Source of the DNA: Streptomyces sp. Tu 3180
GTDB taxonomy: Bacteria > Actinomycetota > Actinomycetes > Streptomycetales > Streptomycetaceae
Length of the DNA: 64,000 bases
Assembly: GCF_009852415.1 (NCBI RefSeq)
Contig: NZ_WOXS01000002.1
Span: 4,442,001-4,506,000 of the forward strand
Direction of reading: 5' to 3'
A program made the position numbers and the translations under genes. Below, in pieces: positions 35,535-43,300 of this stretch. Within the stretch, counting starts at the first letter, position 1. Each line of letters starts with the position of its first letter. Below the pieces are notes generated by a model that had not been told where the DNA came from, made no database searches, and saw only the letters and a list, made by a program, of their open reading frames with translations.

Positions 35535-36134
35535 TTGTACGAAGGCGTGGTCCAGGACCTCATCGACGAGCTCGGGCGGCTGCCCGGCGTCGGTCCCAAG
35601 AGCGCGCAGCGGATCGCCTTCCACGTCCTCCAGGCGGAACCGGCCGACGTACGGCGTCTCGCGCACGCCCTCATGGAAGTGAAGGCGAAGGTCCGCTTCT
35701 GCGCGATCTGCGGCAACGTCGCGCAGGAGGAGCAGTGCGGCATCTGCCGCGACGCGCGCCGCGACCCCGCGGTGATCTGCGTCGTGGAGGAGCCCAAGGA
35801 CGTCGTGGCCATCGAGCGCACCCGGGAGTTCCGGGGCCGCTACCACGTCCTGGGCGGCGCCATCAGCCCGATCGACGGCGTCGGCCCCGACGACCTGCGC
35901 ATCAGGGAGCTCCTGGCCCGGCTGGCCGACGGCACGGTCACCGAGCTGATCCTGGCCACGGACCCCAATCTCGAAGGCGAGGCCACGGCGACGTACCTCG
36001 CCCGCATGATCAAGCCCATGGGGCTGAAGGTCACCCGTCTGGCCAGCGGCCTCCCGGTGGGCGGTGACCTGGAATACGCGGACGAGGTGACCCTCGGCCG
36101 CGCCTTCGAGGGGAGACGACTCCTAGATGTCTGA
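35535..36134 (+). CDS. recR: Recombination mediator protein RecR
   Basis: A 199-residue protein that works with RecF/RecO to load RecA on gapped DNA. Helix-hairpin-helix 'LGRLPGVGPKSAQRIAFHVL' (residues ~11-30), the C4 zinc finger 'CAICGNVAQEEQCGIC' (~57-72), and the Toprim domain 'VICVVEEPKDVVAIERT' with 'LATDPNLEGEATATYLAR' are all present. TTG start at 35535. It overlaps the next gene by 8 bases. Confidence 0.96.
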   Translation: MYEGVVQDLIDELGRLPGVGPKSAQRIAFHVLQAEPADVRRLAHALMEVKAKVRFCAICGNVAQEEQCGICRDARRDPAVICVVEEPKDVVAIERTREFRGRYHVLGGAISPIDGVGPDDLRIRELLARLADGTVTELILATDPNLEGEATATYLARMIKPMGLKVTRLASGLPVGGDLEYADEVTLGRAFEGRRLLDV

Positions 36135-36789
36135 CGCCACGCTGCACGCGACCCACCAGAACCCCGACGACTTCGCGGTCCAGATCGCGGATCAGATCGA
36201 GAGCTTCCTGGTCGCCGTGACGGAGATCGCGAAGGGCGACGAGCCGGACTCGGCGGTTCCGTTCCTTCTCCTGGAGGTCTCCCAGCTCCTGCTGGCCGGC
36301 GGCCGGCTGGGCGCCCACGAGGACATCGTCCCCGACGAGCGCTACGAGCCCGACCTGGGCCCGGAGGCCGACGTGGACGAACTCCGCGAGAACCTCGCCC
36401 GCATGCTGGACCCGATCGACGTCTACTCCGAGGTCTTCGACCCCTACGAGCCCCGCAAGGCCCCCGTCCCGGCCCGCATCTCCGACGACCTCGCCGACGT
36501 CGTCGCCGACCTGCGCCACGGCATGGCCCACTACCGGGCGGGCCGCACCACGGAGGCCCTGTGGTGGTGGCAGTTCTCCTACTTCTCCAACTGGGGCTCC
36601 ACGGCGTCCGCCACCCTGCGCGCCCTCCAGTCGGTCGTCGCCCACGTCCGCCTGAACCAGCCCCTGGCCGAGCTCGACGGCCTCGACACCGACGACCAGG
36701 GCATGGGCGACGACACCCTGGAGTTCGAGGCGGGCCAGGTGATGGCGGAGGAACTCGGCGCTCCGCTGGGCGTGCGCCCGGCCACGTGA
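36127..36789 (+). CDS. DUF5063 family protein
   Basis: A 220-residue acidic soluble protein beginning 'MSDATLHATHQNPDDFAVQIADQIESF'. It is all-helical in look with 'LPARISDDLADVV'-type and 'HYRAGRTTEALWWWQFSYFSNWGSTASATLRALQ' segments; the WWWQF cluster is distinctive. Function is unknown. It is the third gene of the ybaB-recR operon and overlaps recR by 8 bases, so it may be linked to recombination or simply co-transcribed. Confidence 0.75.
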   Translation: MSDATLHATHQNPDDFAVQIADQIESFLVAVTEIAKGDEPDSAVPFLLLEVSQLLLAGGRLGAHEDIVPDERYEPDLGPEADVDELRENLARMLDPIDVYSEVFDPYEPRKAPVPARISDDLADVVADLRHGMAHYRAGRTTEALWWWQFSYFSNWGSTASATLRALQSVVAHVRLNQPLAELDGLDTDDQGMGDDTLEFEAGQVMAEELGAPLGVRPAT

Positions 36790-36931
36790 CCGGCCGGGCG
36801 GCTCCGGGCTGTCCCGGCGGGCCACCGGGAACCGACCGGCCGACGACCCGGAACGCGTGAGCCGGCATCGTGGGCCGGGGCGGGTGTCTTGCCGGAAAAC
36901 GTGAGCAGACAGTGGGCGAATGACACTTAAG

Positions 36932-36945
36932 TGCTCACATGAGCA
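36932..36945. promoter_or_regulatory. Palindrome TGCTCACATGAGCA within a cluster of the same motif
   Basis: Two perfect 6-base arms around CA, with further TGCTCAC copies 31 bases to the left (inverted) and 38 bases to the right. The pattern resembles a multi-site operator. The regulator and the gene controlled are not known. Confidence 0.45.
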
Positions 36946-37303
36946 TTTAGTGAACAATGTCGACTGGGGTGCTCACACCTTTCGGTGAAGGTGCCCTGTG
37001 GACGCAGTCACCCGCCACGCGTCGGCTCCTGCCGTCACGAAGGCGGGCCGGGGGCGACCGCCGGTGTCCGGTCACGTGAACGACAACGCGTGCGCGGGCA
37101 GCGCGGACCGGGAGGCCTGATGAGCCGGTACGGCAGCCGGCCGGGGCCGTGCGCGGGCCCGGCGCGGTGCGGTCGGGGCCCGGATCCGGGGTGTGACGCA
37201 GGTCGCTTTTCCGAGTGGTCCGCGCCGGGATGGGCATGAGCCCCCTGCGCGAGCGCCGAAGTCTCACCATGCGATATCACCGAGGGGATTTTCGGACGCT
37301 CGA

Positions 37304-37309
37304 TAGACT
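37304..37309 (+). promoter_or_regulatory. -10 hexamer TAGACT of the ask-asd operon
   Basis: TAGACT fits TANNNT and lies 69 bases before the GTG at 37379. No convincing -35 box was found at standard spacing. Confidence 0.4.
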
Positions 37310-37378
37310 GACTGCCGACCGCGGCCTGCACACATGTGTACGGACCGTGGAAAACGACGGACTGAGCGAGGAGCGCAC

Positions 37379-38656
37379 GTGGGCCTTGTCGTGCAGAAGT
37401 ACGGAGGCTCCTCCGTAGCCGATGCCGAGGGCATCAAGCGCGTCGCCAAGAGGATCGTGGAAGCCAAGAAGAACGGCCACCAGGTGGTCGCCGTGGTTTC
37501 CGCGATGGGCGACACGACGGACGAGCTGATCGATCTCGCCGAGCAGGTTTCCCCGATCCCTGCCGGGCGCGAGCTCGACATGCTGCTGACCGCCGGAGAG
37601 CGGATCTCCATGGCCCTGCTGGCCATGGCGATCAAAAACCTGGGCCACAACGCCCAGAGCTTCACCGGCAGCCAGGCAGGTGTCATCACCGACTCGGTCC
37701 ACAACAAAGCCCGCATCATCGATGTCACGCCGGGCCGGATCCAGGCCTCGGTGGACGAGGGCAACATCGCCATCGTCGCCGGTTTCCAGGGCGTCAGCCA
37801 GGACACCAAGGACATCACCACGCTCGGCCGCGGCGGCTCCGACACCACCGCCGTCGCCCTCGCCGCCGCGCTCGACGCCGAGGTGTGCGAGATCTACACG
37901 GACGTCGACGGCGTGTTCACCGCCGACCCGCGCGTGGTGAAGAAGGCCCGGAAGATCGACTGGATCTCGTTCGAGGACATGCTCGAACTGGCGGCCTCCG
38001 GGTCCAAGGTGCTGCTCCACCGCTGTGTGGAGTACGCCCGCCGGTACAACATCCCGATCCACGTCCGCTCGTCCTTCAGCGGACTGCAGGGCACGTGGGT
38101 CAGCAGCGAGCCGATTCAGCAAGGGGACAAGCAGGTGGAGCAGGCTCTCATCTCCGGTGTCGCGCACGACACCTCCGAGGCCAAGGTCACGGTCGTCGGT
38201 GTGCCGGACAAGCCGGGCGAGGCGGCCTCGATCTTCCGCGCGATCGCCGACGCCGAGATCAACATCGACATGGTCGTGCAGAACGTGTCCGCCGCCTCCA
38301 CCGGCCTGACGGACATCTCCTTCACCCTCCCCAAGGCCGAGGGCCGCAAGGCCATCGACGCCCTGGAGAAGGCCAGGACCGCCATCGGCTTCGACTCCCT
38401 GCGCTACGACGACCAGATCGGCAAGATCTCCCTGGTCGGCGCCGGCATGAAGACCAACCCGGGCGTCACCGCCGACTTCTTCACGGCGCTCAGCGACGCC
38501 GGGGTGAACATCGAGCTGATCTCGACCTCCGAGATCCGCATCTCGGTCGTCACCCGCAAGGACGACGTGCCCGAGGCCGTCCGCGCCGTGCACTCCGCGT
38601 TCGGGCTGGACTCCGACAGCGACGAGGCCGTGGTCTACGGAGGCACCGGCCGCTGA
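37379..38656 (+). CDS. ask: Aspartokinase
   Basis: A 425-residue enzyme phosphorylating aspartate, the entry to lysine, threonine, methionine and diaminopimelate synthesis. Catalytic core: 'VQKYGGSSVADAEGI' at the N-terminus, 'TLGRGGSDTTAVALAAAL', and 'YTDVDGVFTADPR'. Regulatory ACT domains start near 'VTVVGVPDKPGEAASIFRAIADAEINIDM' and again at 'GMKTNPGVTADFFTAL'. The start GTG 37379 follows GCGAGGAGCG; the frame extends upstream but without family sequence. An internal GTG at 38135 probably makes the beta subunit. The stop overlaps the asd ATG by one base. Confidence 0.96.
   Translation: MGLVVQKYGGSSVADAEGIKRVAKRIVEAKKNGHQVVAVVSAMGDTTDELIDLAEQVSPIPAGRELDMLLTAGERISMALLAMAIKNLGHNAQSFTGSQAGVITDSVHNKARIIDVTPGRIQASVDEGNIAIVAGFQGVSQDTKDITTLGRGGSDTTAVALAAALDAEVCEIYTDVDGVFTADPRVVKKARKIDWISFEDMLELAASGSKVLLHRCVEYARRYNIPIHVRSSFSGLQGTWVSSEPIQQGDKQVEQALISGVAHDTSEAKVTVVGVPDKPGEAASIFRAIADAEINIDMVVQNVSAASTGLTDISFTLPKAEGRKAIDALEKARTAIGFDSLRYDDQIGKISLVGAGMKTNPGVTADFFTALSDAGVNIELISTSEIRISVVTRKDDVPEAVRAVHSAFGLDSDSDEAVVYGGTGR
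38135..38656 (+). CDS. Probable internal start: aspartokinase beta subunit (ACT domains only)
   Basis: In actinobacterial aspartokinases of the alpha2beta2 type, the regulatory subunit is translated from an in-frame start within the same gene. Here GTG 38135, after AAGGGGACAAG, begins 'EQALISGVAHDTSEAKVTVVG', just where the Corynebacterium beta subunit begins, giving 173 residues. This rests on position and family knowledge; no direct proof is possible from sequence. Confidence 0.55.
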   Translation: MEQALISGVAHDTSEAKVTVVGVPDKPGEAASIFRAIADAEINIDMVVQNVSAASTGLTDISFTLPKAEGRKAIDALEKARTAIGFDSLRYDDQIGKISLVGAGMKTNPGVTADFFTALSDAGVNIELISTSEIRISVVTRKDDVPEAVRAVHSAFGLDSDSDEAVVYGGTGR

Positions 38657-39729
38657 TGGCCGGGTCCGCACGACCCGGACGTCCCGGGCGGCCGACGCTC
38701 GCGGTCGTGGGAGCGACCGGGGCCGTCGGCACGGTCATGCTCCAGATCCTGTCCCAGCGGGCGGACGTCTGGGGCGAGATCCGACTGGTCGCCTCCCCGC
38801 GCTCGGCCGGCCGCAAGCTGGCCGTGCGCGGTGAGGAGGTCGAGGTCGTGGCGCTCACCGAGGAGGCCTTCGACGGGGTCGACATCGCGATGTTCGACGT
38901 CCCCGACGAGGTCGCCGGGGAGTGGGCGCCCGTCGCCGCCGCGCGGGGCGCGGTGGTGGTCGACAACTCCGGCGCGTTCCGCATGCACCCGGACGTGCCG
39001 CTGGTCGTCCCCGAGGTCAACCCGCACGCCGTGCGGATGCGGCCGCGCGGGATCGTCGCCAACCCGAACTGCACCACCCTGTCGATGATCGTCGCACTGG
39101 GCGCGCTGCACGCCGAGTTCGGCCTGCGCGAGCTGGTCGTCTCCTCGTACCAGGCGGTCAGCGGCGCCGGGCGCGCGGGCGTCGAGACGCTGCGCCGGCA
39201 GATGTCCCTGGTGGCCGGTACGGAGCTGGGGACCTGCCCCGGTGACGTGCGGCGGGTCGTGGGGGACGACACCGGGCCGTTCCCGGAGCCGGTCGCGCTG
39301 AACGTCGTGCCGTGGGCCGGGTCGCTGCGGGAGGACGGCTGGTCGTCGGAGGAGATGAAGGTCCGGGACGAGTCCCGCAAGATCCTGGGCCTGCCCGCGC
39401 TGCCCGTGGCGGTCACCTGCGTGCGCGTCCCGGTGGTCACCGCGCACTCGCTCACCGTGCACGCCCGCTTCGAGGGCGAGGTCACCGTCGACAGGGCCCG
39501 GGAGATCCTCGCCACGGCGCCCGGCGTGGTGCTGTTCGACAATCCCGCCGCGGGGGAGTTCCCCACCCCCGCCGACGTCGTCGGGACCGATCCCACGTGG
39601 GTGGGGCGGGTGCGGCGGGCCCTGGACGACCCCACGGCGCTGGAGTTCTTCGTGTGCGGGGACAATCTGCGCAAGGGCGCCGCGCTCAACAGCGTGCAGA
39701 TCGCCGAGCTGGTGGCGGCCGGCTCGTGA
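38656..39729 (+). CDS. asd: Aspartate-semialdehyde dehydrogenase
   Basis: A 357-residue NADPH-dependent enzyme that reduces aspartyl phosphate made by the upstream kinase. Rossmann loop 'AVVGATGAVGTVMLQIL', catalytic C139 in 'VANPNCTTLSMIVAL', substrate Arg/His stretch 'RVPVVTAHSLTVHARFEGEV', and 'FVCGDNLRKGAALNSVQIAEL' at the end. It is coupled to aspartokinase by a TGATG overlap, forming a two-gene operon closed by a strong hairpin. Confidence 0.96.
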   Translation: MAGSARPGRPGRPTLAVVGATGAVGTVMLQILSQRADVWGEIRLVASPRSAGRKLAVRGEEVEVVALTEEAFDGVDIAMFDVPDEVAGEWAPVAAARGAVVVDNSGAFRMHPDVPLVVPEVNPHAVRMRPRGIVANPNCTTLSMIVALGALHAEFGLRELVVSSYQAVSGAGRAGVETLRRQMSLVAGTELGTCPGDVRRVVGDDTGPFPEPVALNVVPWAGSLREDGWSSEEMKVRDESRKILGLPALPVAVTCVRVPVVTAHSLTVHARFEGEVTVDRAREILATAPGVVLFDNPAAGEFPTPADVVGTDPTWVGRVRRALDDPTALEFFVCGDNLRKGAALNSVQIAELVAAGS

Positions 39730-39837
39730 AAAGTTCTGGCCCCTACATGATTCGTTTGTAGGATCTGTGTAAGCCTGGTGGGCCGGTTTCTTGATCCGGG
39801 CCACTTGAATCGGCCTGGCTTGCAGCCGAGGATTTAC

Positions 39838-39873
39838 CTCCCCGCCCTCCGCAACCGAGCGGAGGGCGGGGAG
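39838..39873 (+). terminator. Terminator of the ask-asd operon
   Basis: A perfect 15-bp stem (CTCCCCGCCCTCCGC and its complement) with a 6-base loop, followed by CGTCTTT. Confidence 0.85.
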
Positions 39874-39933
39874 CGTCTTTGCGGTCACCTCTTCGGGGCG
39901 TGGGGGCGCGTTCTTTCAGGCGTGGGGACGTCT

Positions 39934-39959
39934 GGAACCGGGCGTGGGGACGCCCGTTC
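39934..39959 (+). promoter_or_regulatory. ECF-type promoter candidate GGAAC-N16-CGTTC
   Basis: GGAAC (39934-39938) and CGTTC (39955-39959), 16 bases apart, match the general layout of ECF sigma promoters (GGAAC about 16 bases before CGTC). Standing before an ECF sigma gene it suggests autoregulation. The spacing and the sequences are seen; the sigma that reads it is inference. Confidence 0.5.
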
Positions 39960-40112
39960 ACATGGAACACAGGGGAAGAGCGGGACGCATGAAGGCATGG
40001 GATGTGCTGCCGGTGGCGCTGCCTGGCGCGGGCGGCCGACCGGTGGCACCGGTCGGCGCGGAAGTGACGTCCGGCGCGTACAACCCTTACGGGGGAAGCG
40101 TGTCCAACTGGC

Positions 40113-40784
40113 GTGGCTGAGGTACTCGACTTCACAGCGCCGCGTGGCACGGCCCTACGGCCTCCCCGCCAGGCCCTCCGACCCCGCATGCCCGGTGCGC
40201 CCGGCGGCATGCCGGTGATCGCGCCCATGCCCGCAGCGCGGCCCGCCCGCATACCCGGTCAGCGTGACGGCGCCGACGACGTCGTGGCGGCCGGCACCAC
40301 CGTCGACCATCTCACCGAGACCTACCGCGCGCACTACCGCTCGCTGCTGGGCCTCGCGGCGCTCCTCCTCGACGACACCGCCTCCTGCGAGGACGTCGTC
40401 CAGGAGGCGTTCATCCGGGTGCACTCCGCCCGCAAACGCGTCCGCGACCCCGAGAAGACCCTGGCGTACCTGCGGCAGACGGTCGTCAACCTGTCCCGTT
40501 CCGCGCTGCGCCGCCGCATCCTCGGTCTCAAGCTGCTCTCCAAGCCGATGCCCGACATGGCGAGCGCGGAGGAGGGCGCCTACGACCAGCTGGAGCGCGA
40601 CTCCCTCATCCAGGCGATGAAGGGGCTGCAGCGCCGCCAGCGCGAGGTGCTGGTGCTGCGCTACTTCGCGGACATGACCGAGGCTCAGGTCGCCGAGACG
40701 CTCGGCATCTCGCTGGGCTCGGTGAAGGCGTACGGCTCGCGCGGCATCGCGGCGCTGCGGCTGGCCATGGAGGCCCCGGCATGA
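40113..40784 (+). CDS. ECF-type RNA polymerase sigma factor (SigE-like)
   Basis: A 223-residue protein with a ~60-residue Pro/Arg-rich N-terminal extension. Region 2 is 'LTETYRAHYRSLLGLAALLLDDTASCEDVVQEAFIRVHS', including the core-binding and -10 helices, and region 4 is 'LIQAMKGLQRRQREVLVLRYFADMTEAQVAETLGISLGSVKAYGSRGIAAL', the -35 reader. GTG start at 40113 lacks a close ribosome site; translation might begin further in. It overlaps the following membrane-protein gene by 4 bases (ATGA), the arrangement of a sigma factor with its regulator. Confidence 0.88.
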   Translation: MAEVLDFTAPRGTALRPPRQALRPRMPGAPGGMPVIAPMPAARPARIPGQRDGADDVVAAGTTVDHLTETYRAHYRSLLGLAALLLDDTASCEDVVQEAFIRVHSARKRVRDPEKTLAYLRQTVVNLSRSALRRRILGLKLLSKPMPDMASAEEGAYDQLERDSLIQAMKGLQRRQREVLVLRYFADMTEAQVAETLGISLGSVKAYGSRGIAALRLAMEAPA

Positions 40785-42295
40785 GCGACGGCAAGGACGC
40801 GCGGCGCGAGGAGCGCGAGCCGCAGGGCCCGCGCCCGTCCGGCGACGCCCGCGAGCCGCAGGGCCCGCCCGCGCCCGAGGGGATACGGGAGTCCGGGGAC
40901 GCGGGGGAGCCGGCGGACGCCGACGGGCCCGGGGACGCCGGCGAGCCCCTGGGCCCGAGCGGGACCGGTGACGGTGACCGCGCCGGTGACGCGCCCGACG
41001 TCGACGGTCCCGGTGGTTCCGGCGGTCCCGCCCTTCCCCGGGACGCCGGCGATTCCGGTGACCTCGATGCCCCGGACGAGTCGCGGCGGACGCGGGCGCC
41101 CGAGCCCGACGGCCCGCCCGACGCCGTGCCGCCGAGGAAGCCGACGTGGCTGCGCGGACCCGGGAAGCCGCACGGACAAGAGCCGAAGCAATCGCACGCT
41201 GGGAACGGAACTGTGAACCACGGCCCCGACCGACAGGGCCCCGACGAGCAGGGCCCCGAGGGATTCGACGGACTCGACGCGGACGAGCTGGCGCTGCGCA
41301 CGATGCTGCACCAGGTGGTGCGGGAGGTGGAGCCGAGCGACGGCACGCTGGACTACCTGCGCCGGGCGGTCCCCGCCCGCCGTGCCCGCAAGCGGCAGGC
41401 CCTCGTCGGCATGGCCGCCGCCGCGCTCTTCGTCGGCACCGCCGTCCCCGCCGCCGTCCACGTCTCGAACACGGCCGGCTCCGACGCCAACCCGTCCGCC
41501 GTCGGCCACGCCTCGCAGACCCAGGGCGGCACCGGCGACGGCAAGGGCCCGGGCAACGGCGAGACCACCGCGGGCGGCGCCTCGGACCAGGTCGAGGGGA
41601 CCGGCAAGGGCGACAAGAAGGACGAGGACAAGGGCGGCGCGAGCACCGGCACCAGCGAGGGCGCGACCGAGGGGGCCGACCCCTCGTCCGGCACCGAGGC
41701 CGGGGCGTCCGCCTGCACCGCCGACCAGCTCGGCCCGGCGGTCGCGAGCAGTGCCGCCCCCGACTCCACGGGCGCGGTCTACGGCTCCTTCAGGGTCACC
41801 AACGTCTCCACCGGGAGCTGTACCGTCGACGGCCCCGGCGGCGTGAGCGCGACGCCGGCGGGCGCGGCCGATCCCGCCAGGGTGACCTCGGCCCGGCACG
41901 TGGCGGGCGACGCGGCGGCCGGTCTGCCCGACCCCTCCGTGGAAGTGATGACCCTGGTGCTCGCGCCGGGGGAGGCGTACGAGGTGAAGTTCGCCTGGGT
42001 GCCCTCCGAGCCCTGCTCCCCCGCGGGCGGCGGTACGGACGGCGGCGGCACCGGCGGCCCCTCGCCCGACCCGTCGCCCACTGAGGACCCGACGACGACG
42101 AGCGGCGCGTCCACCGGTACCGGCACCGGTACCGAGACCGGGATGTCCACGCAGCTCGTCATGGAGGACGGCACGGCTGACGGCAGCGTGACGGTGACGT
42201 ACACGGCGGCCACGGGCTCGGGCGTGGGCACCGCGACGGTGAGCAACGCCTGCGCGGGCACGGTCTACTGGACGGGCCTGCTGACGGGGATGTGA
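40781..42295 (+). CDS. Low-complexity single-span membrane protein, possible sigma-factor partner
   Basis: A 504-residue protein. Residues 1-145 are Pro/Gly/Asp-rich with repeats; a GTG at 41213 after GGGAACGGAACT is a possible real start. A short conserved cytoplasmic block 'DELALRTMLHQVVREVEPSDGTLDYLRRAVPARRARKRQ' precedes a membrane helix (~205-225, 'ALVGMAAAALFVGTAVPAAV'). The outside part has a Gly/Ser/Thr/Asp linker and a beta domain ending 'ACAGTVYWTGLLTGM' with paired Cys residues. Overlap with the sigma gene and a small cytoplasmic head suggest an anti-sigma-like role, but no known anti-sigma motif (HxxxCxxC) is visible. Confidence 0.6.
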   Translation: MSDGKDARREEREPQGPRPSGDAREPQGPPAPEGIRESGDAGEPADADGPGDAGEPLGPSGTGDGDRAGDAPDVDGPGGSGGPALPRDAGDSGDLDAPDESRRTRAPEPDGPPDAVPPRKPTWLRGPGKPHGQEPKQSHAGNGTVNHGPDRQGPDEQGPEGFDGLDADELALRTMLHQVVREVEPSDGTLDYLRRAVPARRARKRQALVGMAAAALFVGTAVPAAVHVSNTAGSDANPSAVGHASQTQGGTGDGKGPGNGETTAGGASDQVEGTGKGDKKDEDKGGASTGTSEGATEGADPSSGTEAGASACTADQLGPAVASSAAPDSTGAVYGSFRVTNVSTGSCTVDGPGGVSATPAGAADPARVTSARHVAGDAAAGLPDPSVEVMTLVLAPGEAYEVKFAWVPSEPCSPAGGGTDGGGTGGPSPDPSPTEDPTTTSGASTGTGTGTETGMSTQLVMEDGTADGSVTVTYTAATGSGVGTATVSNACAGTVYWTGLLTGM

Positions 42296-42344
42296 CGCCG
42301 GGGGCCGCCACGGCCCCCGCCTCCGCCTCCGAGCCGGTCCGGCG

Positions 42345-43154
42345 TCACACCGTGGACGGAGCCGACGGCGCCGGCTCCGGCTCCTCGTCCGGGACCAGGC
42401 CGAGTTCCGCGTCGCGGGCGAGTTCCACCTCGCGGCGCAGGAGGCGGAACCACATGAAGATCACGAAGCCCACGAAGGCGAACCACTCCGCGGTGTAGCC
42501 GAGGTTCTGGAACGCCTTCAGGTCCAGGCCCGTCCCGCCCGGCGCGGACGCCGGCACCGCCTTCATCCCCGAGTCACCGCGGTTCAGCGTGACCCAGGCG
42601 TCGTACACGTCGTACGGCACCAGGTTCACCAGCGAGGCCGCGCTGATCGCGGCGGTCTGGCCGTCCGGCAGCCCGCTGCGGGCGCTGACGCCGTTGCTGC
42701 CCGGCGTCTCGGACGCCTGGAGCGCGCCGGTGACGGTGACCTCGCCGGCGGGTGCCGCGGGCGCCTTCGCCGGGTCGGGGTCGCCGGGCAGCCAGCCCCG
42801 GACGACGGGCAGCGCCTTGCCGGTGTCGGTGCGCAGCAGCGTCAGGACGTAGTAGCCGCCCGTGCCGTCCAGCGTCCGGTCGGGCACGAGCAGCTGCTTG
42901 TCGTACCGGCCGGTCGCGGTGGTCTGCTTGCCGGAGGTCGCCTTGGTCACCGGCAGCAGCCGGTCCAGCGGCCTGGCCGCCTCCCGCTTGTCGGAGGTGA
43001 CCCGCGCCTCGGCGTCGCGGTGGCTGTCCACCCGGTCCTCGAACCGGCCGAGCTGCCACGACCCCATGAAGATGCAGAAGGGGATGGCGAGCAGCACGAA
43101 GACGTTGATCCCCCACCATCGGGGCGTCAGCAGGAACCGGTACACGCCCTCCAC
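42345..43154 (-). CDS. SURF1-family membrane protein
   Basis: A 269-residue protein with two membrane helices, one near the N-terminus ('WWGINVFVLLAIPFCIFMGSWQLGRF') and one near the C-terminus ('WFAFVGFVIFMWFRLLRR'), enclosing an outer domain with 'GRYDKQLLVPDRTLDGTGGYYVLTLLRTDTGKALPVVRGWLP', the hallmark of SURF1. SURF1 helps insert haem a into cytochrome c oxidase. GTG start at 43154 chosen because it precedes the first helix closely; longer in-frame sequence upstream is low-complexity. Confidence 0.85.
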   Translation of the reverse strand: MEGVYRFLLTPRWWGINVFVLLAIPFCIFMGSWQLGRFEDRVDSHRDAEARVTSDKREAARPLDRLLPVTKATSGKQTTATGRYDKQLLVPDRTLDGTGGYYVLTLLRTDTGKALPVVRGWLPGDPDPAKAPAAPAGEVTVTGALQASETPGSNGVSARSGLPDGQTAAISAASLVNLVPYDVYDAWVTLNRGDSGMKAVPASAPGGTGLDLKAFQNLGYTAEWFAFVGFVIFMWFRLLRREVELARDAELGLVPDEEPEPAPSAPSTV

Positions 43155-43300
43155 GGTACGGTGCTCCCGGCCGTCCCCGGCCCGCGGGGTCGTCCCGGGG
43201 GAGGGGCGGGCCTGAGGACCGGTGGAAGATCCGGTGGAGGTTGTCCACAGGCCGGGGACCTCGGCGGCGCGATGTCCGCCGGGGCGGGCAGTATGGGGCC

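Larger units (their letters stand above)
36790..37378. other. 590-base intergenic region upstream of aspartokinase
   Basis: No convincing gene. An AT-richer island at 36901-36977 has four copies of TGCTCA(C) or its complement (36901-36907, 36932-36938, 36940-36945, 36970-36976), the middle two forming TGCTCACATGAGCA. A 40-codon frame from ATG 36957 follows but has no ribosome site or recognisable product. A TAGACT -10 hexamer at 37304-37309 is the likely aspartokinase promoter. Confidence 0.5.
39730..40112. other. 380-base region between asd and the sigma factor gene
   Basis: No gene seen. It holds the asd terminator (39838-39873), two direct copies of GGCGTGGGGACG (39919-39930 and 39941-39952), and an ECF-type promoter candidate at 39934-39959, leaving a ~145-base leader for the sigma factor gene. 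Confidence 0.55.

Noticed and set aside
36957..37079. A 40-codon reading frame as a leader peptide or small gene
   Set aside because: No ribosome binding site, Arg/Pro-rich translation and no recognisable product; kept only as context for the motif cluster.
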